A stretch of 43,571 bases of DNA from Bacillota bacterium (lineage in GTDB: Bacteria > Bacillota > Sulfobacillia > Sulfobacillales > Sulfobacillaceae): assembly GCA_021806205.1 (NCBI GenBank), contig JAJZXX010000090.1:1-43571 (forward strand). The letters run 5' to 3'. Shown here piece by piece: positions 25,200 through 33,440 of this stretch; position 1 is the first letter of the stretch; every line of letters starts with the position of its first letter. The translations under genes and the position numbers were made by a program. The notes under the pieces are model-generated. The model searched no databases. It was not told the DNA's origin and saw only the letters and a program-made list of their open reading frames with translations.

Positions 25200-25919
25200 A
25201 TGATGTGACCCACACCTTCGCGAAAAGATGGCTGATCCGACGCGTGTCGAAGTTTGACTCTCCAATCACCCCGGTTCGCGTTTCCCCTATTTGGAAGCAT
25301 TTGTCCATGCAGCATGGACCCGCAAGCCAACTCCTTGCCATTTTGTCGATCGCGGGAGGGTGAATTCCGATCTACCCGACCCCGAATGCAAGCAGTCGGT
25401 CGCCGGGTTGGCGACTCGGGCCGATGGGATTTCGCGCAAGGCGAGTGCCTGTGAGATGGCATCCGACATAGGGTCGTCACGCGGTGATGGGTGCGGGATC
25501 CAACGCCGACGATTCGGTTTCATTCGCGATGGCGCTTCGCCGTTATGGGCCATGATACCGCGACGGCGGCCGTCTTCATCACAACACGATTATGCAACTA
25601 TATTAACATAGTTCAGAATCGCTTCGGACAATCTCGCTCAAGTCAACGTCCCAATATTGCCAGACTCAAGGTCTATGACCAAAGTTTGTCACCGCCATGC
25701 GTCGGCTGCGACGCTTCGCACGGCAGAAGCATAAACGTAGCCGACGGCAGGTAAGAAAGCCCCAAAACACATCAAACAAGCGGTGATCATAGCCTCGGGC
25801 CATCCAGGATATCCTGTTGGACAACCGACACACCAACTATCAACCCCTAGGTATCAACCAACCCAGCGCAAACTGCAGGCGAGACCCTTTATTCCCTGAA
25901 CCCTAGGAAATCTCCTCAG
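25200..25919. other. Gene-free stretch between regulator and ABC operon
   Basis: About 720 bases have no recognisable gene. Frames on both strands are arginine/serine-rich and lack ribosome binding sites. A minus-strand run near 25140-25400 (VGHIIVSVLHRRQFLGVLGAWRR) could be transposase debris but is not assignable. No terminator with a T-run was found after the permease stop at 25920. Confidence 0.35.
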
Positions 25920-26798
25920 TCAGCGGATTGTGCCAGCCATAATTCCAGAGGTCAGGCGGCGCTGCAACACCAGAAACAGCACCAATATCGGAATGGTCGC
26001 CACTAACGATGCGCCCATCAAATAATTCCATTGAATGCTGTAGGCACCAATAAAGCTGTACACCCCTATCGGCAGCGGCATGAGTGACTGGGATGTCGCC
26101 AACGTCAGGGCAAAGGCGAAATCGTTCCAACTGGCGATAAACGCATAGACGCCAGCCACCGCAATCACCGGTGCTGCAATCGGAGTGAAAATCCGCCACA
26201 ATTTTTGCCAACTGGATGCGCCGTCAATGTCCACCGCTTCCTCCAATTCTTGAGGTATCTGCCGCATGAAGCCTGCAATAATCCAAACCACAAACGGCAA
26301 ACAATAAAACCCCGAATCCAAGAAAATCAGCCCAAAATAGGAGTCTGTCAAATGCAAGACACTCATGACATGATAGGCCGACACAATAATCATGGACGGT
26401 GAAAACATCTGCGTCGCCAAAAAAAGAAACAGCCATATGCGTCGGCCAAATACCTTCGTACGGGATAGGGCAAACCCTGCCGGGATGCCAACAGCCAACG
26501 CCACAACGGTGCTTCCCAAAGCGATGATCAAGCTGTTCATAAGAAAATGCGCAATCGGTAAGTCGTGCCACATGGTGATATAATTGGCCAATCGCGGATG
26601 CGCGGGCCACAAATGGTATAATGACGGGGCCAAGGTTTGGCTGGGGATTAACGACACAGACACCATGACAAACAGTGGGAACAGAGTGATAAGACAAAAG
26701 ATGCCCAGGAGAATGTAGGCTGCCCATAGTTCGCCGGGTGAATGAACCCGCGACTGTCGGAGCCGTACATCGGTTCTGGGCCTAGGGGTACCAATCAT
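25920..26798 (-). CDS. Carbohydrate ABC transporter permease, MalG type
   Basis: This 292-residue inner-membrane permease has six predicted helices. The cytoplasmic EAA loop is IPQELEEAVDIDGASSWQKLWRIFTPIAAPVIA near residue 190, the contact site for the ATPase. The C-terminus LQRRLTSGIMAGTIR is typical of MalG-type subunits. Its ATG overlaps the MalF-type stop as ATGA, so the longer frame reaching 26984 is not used. It is the last gene of the transporter operon. A badly decayed homologous copy lies at about 34690-35050. No ATPase gene is present nearby; a shared MsmK-type ATPase elsewhere is probable. Confidence 0.9.
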   Translation of the reverse strand: MIGTPRPRTDVRLRQSRVHSPGELWAAYILLGIFCLITLFPLFVMVSVSLIPSQTLAPSLYHLWPAHPRLANYITMWHDLPIAHFLMNSLIIALGSTVVALAVGIPAGFALSRTKVFGRRIWLFLFLATQMFSPSMIIVSAYHVMSVLHLTDSYFGLIFLDSGFYCLPFVVWIIAGFMRQIPQELEEAVDIDGASSWQKLWRIFTPIAAPVIAVAGVYAFIASWNDFAFALTLATSQSLMPLPIGVYSFIGAYSIQWNYLMGASLVATIPILVLFLVLQRRLTSGIMAGTIR

Positions 26799-27688
26799 AA
26801 AAGCGATCCCTCCGACTTTCGGTAGAGTGCGACATAGCCCAACGCCACCCCGATGAGTACCAAAAAGGCTAACAGGGCAGCAGCCCCTGCAAATCCGAAC
26901 TGGCCGTCGGTGAAGGCCAGCTGGTATACGAAGGTGGTCACCGTGGCCGACGAATAAGCCGGTCCCCCCTGAGTCATCACCCATATAATGGGGAACGAGT
27001 TGAAAATATACGCTAGATTAATCAATACCACCAATTGCAGCGAATTTCGAATCAATGGCACAACAATACGGGCAAATCGCTCAAATCCCCGCGCCCCGTC
27101 TATGGAGCTCGCTTCCAAAATGTCCCGCGGTATGGCTTGAATCCCGCCTAGCAATGTCAGGGTGGTAAAGGGAACGGAAACCCAGATTCCGATGAGAATC
27201 ATCACTGGGAGGGAGGTCTTCCCAGTAGCCAACCAACCGACTCGATGCGAGATGAGGTGCAAATCCAGCAGAACCGTATTGACTTGCCCATACAGGGCAT
27301 TGAATGCCATGCTTCCCCATATCGCCACAATCGTCAGTGGTATCGCCCATGGTACGATAGAAAGCGTACGAAAAAGCGGTTGCAGCCGAATTGGCAAGGA
27401 TAATGAATAGGCTAGCGCCATCGAAAGGACCACAGTGGGTATGAGGATACCGAGCGTCCACACCGCAGTATTGCGAATCACGATCGGAAATCCAGACTGC
27501 CACAGTCCGATGAAATTCTGAAAGCCGTTCGGTCCCATAATCGTGCCAAACGTATTAACATTTCCAAATGCCATCTCCACAATGTGCACAATCGGATAGC
27601 CTACAGCCAGCCCAATTAAGGCGATGGCCGGCAGCAGGTACAAAATCCCGATGTTCCTCCTGAAAATGCGGTTCCCCACTCGCTTCAC
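26795..27688 (-). CDS. Carbohydrate ABC transporter permease, MalF type
   Basis: This permease of about 297 residues has six predicted membrane helices and the EAA loop IPRDILEASSIDGARGFERFARIVVPLI near residue 200. VMTQGGPAYSSATVTTFVYQLAF is a hallmark of MalF/UgpA-type subunits. I place the start at the GTG at 27688 after GGGGGTGA. The upstream ATG-equivalent at 27736 falls inside a strong hairpin and has no binding site. It is coupled to the MalG-type gene by an ATGA overlap. Confidence 0.9.
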   Translation of the reverse strand: MKRVGNRIFRRNIGILYLLPAIALIGLAVGYPIVHIVEMAFGNVNTFGTIMGPNGFQNFIGLWQSGFPIVIRNTAVWTLGILIPTVVLSMALAYSLSLPIRLQPLFRTLSIVPWAIPLTIVAIWGSMAFNALYGQVNTVLLDLHLISHRVGWLATGKTSLPVMILIGIWVSVPFTTLTLLGGIQAIPRDILEASSIDGARGFERFARIVVPLIRNSLQLVVLINLAYIFNSFPIIWVMTQGGPAYSSATVTTFVYQLAFTDGQFGFAGAAALLAFLVLIGVALGYVALYRKSEGSLL

Positions 27689-27702
27689 GCCGTCACCCCC
27701 AC

Positions 27703-27738
27703 AGGTGGGAATCGCCCCTTGAAAGGCGGTTCCCACCT
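27703..27738 (-). promoter_or_regulatory. Intercistronic hairpin between binding-protein and MalF-type genes
   Basis: AGGTGGGAATCGCC (27703-27716) and GGCGGTTCCCACCT (27725-27738) form a 14-bp stem with a single mismatch and an 8-base loop. It lies 8 bases after the binding-protein stop and 15 bases before the MalF-type GTG. A hairpin here typically protects the upstream message and lowers permease output relative to the binding protein. Confidence 0.75.
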
Positions 27739-27746
27739 ACCCTTAT

Positions 27747-28997
27747 CTATTTCTTCAAAGCCGCTGTAACCTTGGGTTCCGCCTGGTTGAGAGCTGCCTG
27801 CGGACTCAAGGCGCCACTGTAGGCCGCTTCCACCGCATTCGTGTACGCTAGTGACACCGACTGAAATCCTGGCACCACAGGCTCAAACCGGGTCGAACCG
27901 GCCAGTGCCTTCAGATACGGAGAAAACTCCGGTGAGTTCCGGAAATAGGGCTCCGACCCGTCAAGCGACATCGTCGGCAACATGCCCTCCGCCTTGTCAA
28001 AGTACGCTCTCACCGATTTGGTGAACATGAACTTCGCAAACTCCCACGATGCCTTTTCATGAGAATTCTTGAACATAACAAAAGAATCGGTGATAGCCGG
28101 GTTCGCAGCAGCCACCCCGGGTTGACTTGGAATATTCGCCACGCCGATAGGGATCTTGTTGGCCAGCGCCAACGGCACTAGCCAGGGCCCGTCAATCATC
28201 ATGCCAATCTTCCCGGAGGCGAATACCGGTTCCAGGCCACTACGGGTTGATGCCGTCACGCTGGGCTGAGTACCGCCGCTATGGATCAGATTCACCAGAA
28301 ACTGCAGCGCCTTCACGTCGGCGGGGCTATTTGCTGTCCCTTTGGTTCCTTTCAAGATATTCCCGCCGAATCCCCACATGGTGTACCAGTAGTCTAACGA
28401 CGTTTCAACCTGAGATCCGACCAAAGCATACCCCGATTGACCAGTCTTTTTGTGAATGGCAATCGCATCGGCCGCCAACTGCGTCCATGTCTTAGGCGGA
28501 CCCGCAATTCCAGCCTTTTTGAACAAGTTCTTATTGTAAATCAATAGACGCACCGACATAGCTTCGGGAAGGCTGTACTGCACACCATTGTATTTCACCG
28601 AATTTAACGCAGCTGAATAGAACTCATGGGCAAAAGACGGTGTCATAAATGAGGTGAGTGGCTGGATGAGCCCATCCTTTACGTACCCTGGAAGCCAACG
28701 CGTCCCAATAATCGCGACATCCGGTGGATTCCCCCCACCGATCTCCGTGTTCAACACCTGCTGACCGGCTGCCCAGTTAATAACCCTGACCTTCACTTTG
28801 ATGTTGGGATGCAACTTCTCGAATTCCTGGGCGAATTTCGGGAAGAACTTGTTGGCCGCAGCACTGTATTCCATAGCATCAAAGGTAATGGTTACCGGAT
28901 GATTTTTCGCTGAAGCCGACGTGCTTGCTGCCGTCCCACAGCCCGCCAGCATTACCGCTAAGCCGGCTGCCACTGCTACTCTTGGCAACTTCATCAT
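27747..28997 (-). CDS. Carbohydrate ABC transporter substrate-binding lipoprotein
   Basis: This protein of about 416 residues begins MMKLPRVAVAAGLAVMLAGCG, a lipoprotein signal with the lipobox LAGC, followed by a Ser/Ala/Thr-rich linker. The family-1 binding-protein pattern follows: NPPDVAIIGTRWLPGYVKDGLIQPL, RLLIYNKNLFKKAGI, FASGKIGMMIDGPWLVP and WEFAKFMFTK. It captures an oligosaccharide or glycoside outside the membrane for the MalF/MalG-type permeases downstream. The start at 28997 (or the adjacent ATG at 28994) follows AAGGGG and is 7 bases after the amidohydrolase stop. The specific ligand is not deducible. Confidence 0.9.
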   Translation of the reverse strand: MMKLPRVAVAAGLAVMLAGCGTAASTSASAKNHPVTITFDAMEYSAAANKFFPKFAQEFEKLHPNIKVKVRVINWAAGQQVLNTEIGGGNPPDVAIIGTRWLPGYVKDGLIQPLTSFMTPSFAHEFYSAALNSVKYNGVQYSLPEAMSVRLLIYNKNLFKKAGIAGPPKTWTQLAADAIAIHKKTGQSGYALVGSQVETSLDYWYTMWGFGGNILKGTKGTANSPADVKALQFLVNLIHSGGTQPSVTASTRSGLEPVFASGKIGMMIDGPWLVPLALANKIPIGVANIPSQPGVAAANPAITDSFVMFKNSHEKASWEFAKFMFTKSVRAYFDKAEGMLPTMSLDGSEPYFRNSPEFSPYLKALAGSTRFEPVVPGFQSVSLAYTNAVEAAYSGALSPQAALNQAEPKVTAALKK

Positions 28998-29004
28998 TGC
29001 CCGA

Positions 29005-30306
29005 TCAACCCCTTCGTACGTTATTCCACGCGTCTTTGCTGCAGCAGGCAACTGCCGTGCTTGCCAGCACCTTGCACAACGTGATTAGACTGTCGACCCT
29101 GACAAATTCATCGGCACCGTGGGCGTTGCCGCCTTCCGGTCCTAGTAATATGACAGGGGTTCGGCTGTGTCGATTAAACATGGCACCATCACACGCAAAA
29201 GGTGCCGTAACGAGCGTCGCATCATTCCCCCGTTGACGCATGGAACTCTGCAGACAATCGACCAGGGGATGATCCTCCGCTATTGCACTTCCCCACAGTG
29301 GTGGTATAGCGGGACGCAATTCATAGCTCGACGCCTCGAATCGCGCATCCAAATGGGCAACCATTTGCTCAAGAATGTTTGGGTTTTCGTCCATGCCACC
29401 TTCGACCCAAAAAGTGGCGGTCGCCCGGGATGGAACGCGCGTCCCCATCTCCCTTAAGGCAGGGCCAGCTTGAAGACGATCAATTTCCCACGGATAGAAT
29501 TCTGTGGTTCCTGTTCTGTTTGACCGCGACGTCAGAAACTCGCCCAGCCACTGCATCATATCGATAATCGTTCGGGCGGGATTCACCGTCGCCTCCCCAG
29601 AAAACGATCGGCCTGCTTGACCCTTAACCGTCAGAGTCCAGACACTCGTACTGCGGTGCCCCGTAGCAATTTGAAGATTGGTCGGTTCCATGAGGATCGC
29701 CGCATCAATGGACGGATAGCGTAGCCGCCCTGCTAGAGTCGCGTTGGCTCCGCCGTATTCCTCATCGACCACACTTTCGAAATAAACCGTGCCGTCCAAC
29801 TGCAGCCCCAATTCCACAAGGCACCGCATGGCCATCATTCCCGCGGCCAGCCCGCCCTTCATGTCAAATGCTCCGAGACCAAAAATCGATCCATCGCAGT
29901 ACTCTCCCGCAAATGGATCGTGATGCCACCGGAGGCCATCATCCAAGTCGACCGTGTCGATGTGCCCCGTAAACAACAACGACCGCCCTTCCGACGAGCC
30001 TTGAAGAACCGCCATGACATTGGGCCTGCCGCCATAGTCGCGACCAAGATCCCGCCAGGCAGGGTGAAGCTCAATACCCTCTACGTCGCGCACATCATAC
30101 TGATCGACGGACAGATCCAGTTGCCGAAACCAGTGGGTAACTAGATTTTGTGCCGTTGTTTCGTTCCCAATAGGGGGCACATTAATGGACGGCAATTGAA
30201 TGAGTTGCTGAACCAAACTAATCAAACCGCCGCGATGACTGTCTACCCATTGATCGATGCGGTGGTCGATTTCTTGGCGAAGTCTCGATTCGTTCGTCAA
30301 GCTCAC
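29005..30306 (-). CDS. M20-family metallo-amidohydrolase (ArgE/DapE-like)
   Basis: This 433-residue protein has the M20 metal-binding sequence order: FTGHIDTVD near residue 112, GAFDMKGGLAAG near 145 (bridging Asp), SVVDEEYGG near 180 (catalytic and metal Glu), LMEPT near 210, and the C-terminal NAHGADEFV near 400. It hydrolyses an N-acyl amide or peptide bond on a small molecule, for example deacetylating or deacylating an amino acid or amino sugar. It starts at a GTG with only a weak GAAAG site and heads the ABC transporter operon, so the imported compound is probably an N-acylated one. Which one is unknown. Confidence 0.88.
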   Translation of the reverse strand: MSLTNESRLRQEIDHRIDQWVDSHRGGLISLVQQLIQLPSINVPPIGNETTAQNLVTHWFRQLDLSVDQYDVRDVEGIELHPAWRDLGRDYGGRPNVMAVLQGSSEGRSLLFTGHIDTVDLDDGLRWHHDPFAGEYCDGSIFGLGAFDMKGGLAAGMMAMRCLVELGLQLDGTVYFESVVDEEYGGANATLAGRLRYPSIDAAILMEPTNLQIATGHRSTSVWTLTVKGQAGRSFSGEATVNPARTIIDMMQWLGEFLTSRSNRTGTTEFYPWEIDRLQAGPALREMGTRVPSRATATFWVEGGMDENPNILEQMVAHLDARFEASSYELRPAIPPLWGSAIAEDHPLVDCLQSSMRQRGNDATLVTAPFACDGAMFNRHSRTPVILLGPEGGNAHGADEFVRVDSLITLCKVLASTAVACCSKDAWNNVRRG

Positions 30307-30365
30307 TTCTTTCGCAAATAAAACTCACCTGAATTGTCGCAAAGTCCTAACATGTCGCTGAAATC

Positions 30366-30394
30366 ATGATACAAGTAGTTCACTTCGTCGTCAA
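30366..30394 (-). promoter_or_regulatory. Sigma-A-type promoter of the M20/ABC operon
   Basis: Read on the minus strand, TTGACG (30389-30394) and TATCAT (30366-30371) are 17 bases apart, about 60 bases upstream of the amidohydrolase GTG. Both hexamers are close to consensus and the surroundings are AT-rich. Confidence 0.65.
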
Positions 30395-31189
30395 TACATT
30401 CGTATAACGCGAATAAAAATTTTTGGATATTCGCAGGAGGCGCTTTCATTTTCCTAATTCATCCCGTGTCATAGGCTAAACTTACCCAGGGACGTGTGCA
30501 TACCGAACACGAATAGACCGTTTCCTTGCACGTTGCACTCGGATGGTCGGGTTTGGCTTACCCATTGTGACAACAGGATCCGACAGGTGGCAGCCATTCC
30601 AGGAATGGCTGGTGCAGGCCCCCATTTCCCAAATCCCGATAGAACAGTCCATAGCGCGAGCACCGACGCTCCACGGCCGCCGCGAGCCACTCCAGAAAGA
30701 GGGGTCAGCCGGATCTGAGGTTGAATAGGCCGGATTGAGGGCACTAGACGTTCTGATTGGCCGCGGCCCATGTAGCTCGGCCTGTAATTCTTGCACCGTG
30801 ACTCGCAGTCGATTGCCGTCCGCTGGCTGGGAATCCCGCCCATGCTTGACGGCGTCGTGACGCCACAATCCGCAGGTTGCCTACACACAGCGGGTGATTC
30901 TTCATGCCTACAACGAAAATGTCATCTCCACCTTATGATATGGAATAAGTTGAGTATCAATGAGCCTGCGGACGCTCCAGCACGCCTACCTAACGGTGAG
31001 AAGTTCTACGGGCAGCCATGATCTCACCCAACTGCTGTTCGACCTCATCTGCCCACCTATCACTTACTTGGGGCCTTTCGGACTTGGACAGCCTCGCCGC
31101 GAATCTCAGAGTCAACAATACCATCTAAAATCCTCCAACCCCGAGATAACTTGGCTTTAGCAGAGAACTCGTTTACGGCAAAAGCTACC

Positions 31190-31276
31190 ACGTGAGGAAA
31201 CCTCCTCGACCTGAAGGACGAGGCTTCCTCCCCCCAAAAGCTTTGGGTTCGGTGAATATCGAACCCACCGAACCCA
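31190..31276 (-). mobile_element. Probable IS200/IS605-type right-end remnant
   Basis: On the minus strand the order is an 11-bp perfect stem (TGGGTTCGGTG at 31244-31254 with its complement at 31266-31276), then GGGGGGAGGAAGCCTCGTCC, TTCAGG and CGAGGAGGTTTCC. The GAAGCCTCGTCC-TTCAGG-...GAGGTTTCC hairpin closely resembles right ends of TnpB-type elements. No tnpB or tnpA frame survives upstream on the minus strand, apart from a doubtful 63-residue frame at 31404-31595. Confidence 0.5.
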
Positions 31277-31398
31277 GGAGCCGCTGTATCCCCCCCTTAA
31301 AAAGGGTTTTAGCAAACGGGCTCCCTGGATAATACACCATAGGCTGCTTCGTACCCAATTAATGATCCGGATGACTCAAGGGATGTTATAGAAGAACA

Positions 31399-31436
31399 CC
31401 GATTCATCCTGACGGCAAGCCGTCAGGATGAATCGG
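31399..31436. repeat. Perfect 18-bp inverted repeat with 2-base loop
   Basis: CCGATTCATCCTGACGGC (31399-31416), AA, then its exact complement (31419-31436). Such a long, nearly loopless palindrome extrudes easily as a cruciform and is normally selected against in cells. No T-run follows on either strand, so it is not a simple terminator. Confidence 0.95.
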
Positions 31437-32125
31437 CATCCGTTTTCTTCCCATAGAAGACATACCAGTATGCGGCGCTAGTTGGCACATCCGTACCACA
31501 TTGCATACCGACCCTAGGTACTGAGCAAGCCTTTCTACAGCGCTAAGCCTATGACGAAAGATCCGCGCTAGCCGTTGCAGTTTTCGGGGGAACACGCTAC
31601 AGTGAATTCAAATAATTTAAAGCCTTGGAACGTGAATCTCATTTTTGCTTGTTTCATGGATATCAATACAATTACATAGGCACAGTGACAAAACCGCGCT
31701 CCATTGCACCGTTACCGCATCATTCAACATACAGCGGCCTATTGCAGGCGTAGACGTGACATCCCAGAGGATATGGTGCGTAGGTGAGTTCGTAGCCGTT
31801 CCGGGAAGGCATCTCGAGCACCAGAAGGTCCTTCAGTCAGATTTGCACTTGCTTCCAGCATCTCTCTAGGATAGCAGGGTAACGGGGTCGATTCTGGCTG
31901 TCGAGGTTTCGGATCGAGTGCGGCGTATGGGCCAACACGATGTAGCCCGTCCAGCCTTACCGAACCAGATTGACCTGTTGGATGCACCAGCACTCCGGAA
32001 GCAAGCGGTCCATGAGTTCTCGCAGGCGACGCTAACCGCACCACGGGGCTGCACGAAGATGTTATGTTCAAGACTAGCACCAGATTCTACCACCGTCAGA
32101 GGGGGTCTTTGTTACGGAGCGCTTT

Positions 32126-33373
32126 TTGCAGGTTGGCGAAGGCCGCTTTTTACGTGGCTTCTTCGATTGGATGGTGGCTGAGTTAAATAAATCGGGATTT
32201 GACCCGGGTGATATTCTGGTCACCACTCCCCGCCCAGCCAAGCCCGGGGTTTTCAGTGTCTGGGCCGCTGTCCAGAACCAATTTGTGGTGCACCGCCGTG
32301 GCCTTTTAAACGGAGAGATGGTGGACCAGCGCGACCGGGTCGCCGCCATCAGCCGCATTCTTGATCCCCATATCGCATGGGGAGAGTTTCTGGCATCCGC
32401 CGAGAACCCAGACCTCACCATCGTTGTAAGCAACACCACCGAGGCAGGGTTGGTTTATTCTCCCACCTCGCCATCGCCCCACGAACCCGCCACCACACTC
32501 GCAGCCCGACTCACCCGCTGGTTCCATCACCGCTGGATGGTATTGGGACCCGAGTGCCCGCCCGTAGACGTGCTGCCTTTGGAACTGGTGGCGCGGAACG
32601 GACACGTCCTCCAAAAACTGATGGCACGCCATGTGGCGGACTGGGACCTACCAGAGGACTTCGATCAATGGCTGTTTGGAACCAATGCATTTTACAACAC
32701 CCTCGTGGACAGCATTGTCACTAGTGCTGGACAAGACACCTTGGACGTCATTCGTGAGCCCTATTATCGACTGGTCGTCGAAGGATTCGGGCCGCTAGCC
32801 GAACGGCTCCCCTTCCGGAAAGCAGGCCTGTCTGTCGATTTTGTAACGGATATCACCCCCTATCAGGCGCTGAAAATCCGTGCTCTTAACGGCCCGCACA
32901 CCGCTTTGGCGGCACTGGGAACACTGGCCGCTCTAAAGACCGTGGGGGAAGTCATGGCCCATCCGATTTTACGCACGTATGTCATGCAGTTGCTACAAGA
33001 GGACATTGTTCCCACCCTAGGGCGTTTTGCTCTGCCCCAGTCTGAGGTCAACCATTTCGCAACCGACGTGCTGGAGAGATTTCAAAACCCGTTTTTGGCT
33101 CATCGGCTGCGCGACATCCGGTTAAACGCTCTCGCCAAAACTACGCAACGCCTTATTCCGGCGCTGAATGACTTTTGGACCCTAAAAGGCCAACCATCCG
33201 CACGACTATGCGTGGGTATCGCTGCCGTTCTTCTAACAGAACAAGCGCCGGATCCCCGCTCTTGGTGGTCAGACACTATCGCCGCGCCCGAGTTGATCAG
33301 CGCCATCGAAGTGGCCTTGGCCAATCTGACGAGACGCGGATGGGAAAGCACGGTGCGTGAAACCCTAACATAG
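32126..33373 (+). pseudogene. Tagaturonate/fructuronate reductase-like (mannitol dehydrogenase family), 5'-truncated
   Basis: The frame runs QVGEGRFLRGFFDWMVAELNKSG (the Rossmann glycine motif of UxaB-type enzymes), then TIVVSNTTEAGLVY, FGTNAFYNTLVDSIVTS near residue 195, and VDFVTDITPYQALKIRALNGPHTALAALG near 255. That last stretch is the lysine-containing catalytic region of the polyol-specific long-chain dehydrogenases. The first usable start (TTG, 32126) lies inside the cofactor motif, with a stop 17 codons upstream and no binding site. About 20 N-terminal residues are therefore missing and the gene is probably inactive. About 415 residues remain, against roughly 480 for UxaB. It converges on the deacetylase gene. 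Confidence 0.72.
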
Positions 33374-33405
33374 GCGGCATCACTGCAAAGATCAGGTCAT
33401 ACGCA

Positions 33406-33426
33406 AGTGATTCGCGGCGAATCACT
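33406..33426. terminator. Hairpin between convergent genes
   Basis: AGTGATTCGC, one base, then GCGAATCACT give 10-base perfect arms between the reductase stop (33373) and the deacetylase stop (33441). No T-run follows on either strand, so terminator function is only suggested by position. Confidence 0.45.
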
Positions 33427-33440
33427 CTATCGTGAGCGGT

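Larger units (their letters stand above)
30400..32125. other. 1.7-kb debris region with strong hairpins
   Basis: No intact gene is found between the ABC operon promoter and the reductase gene. Minus-strand frames at 30480-30870 and 31740-32080 look vaguely protein-like but match nothing I recognise. The middle part (31180-31440) carries a mobile-element-like end and a perfect long hairpin, listed separately. Confidence 0.4.

Noticed and set aside
26799-26984. Longer version of the MalG-type permease
   Set aside because: The added segment lies within the MalF-type gene in another frame and is not membrane-protein-like; the ATGA overlap start is far better.
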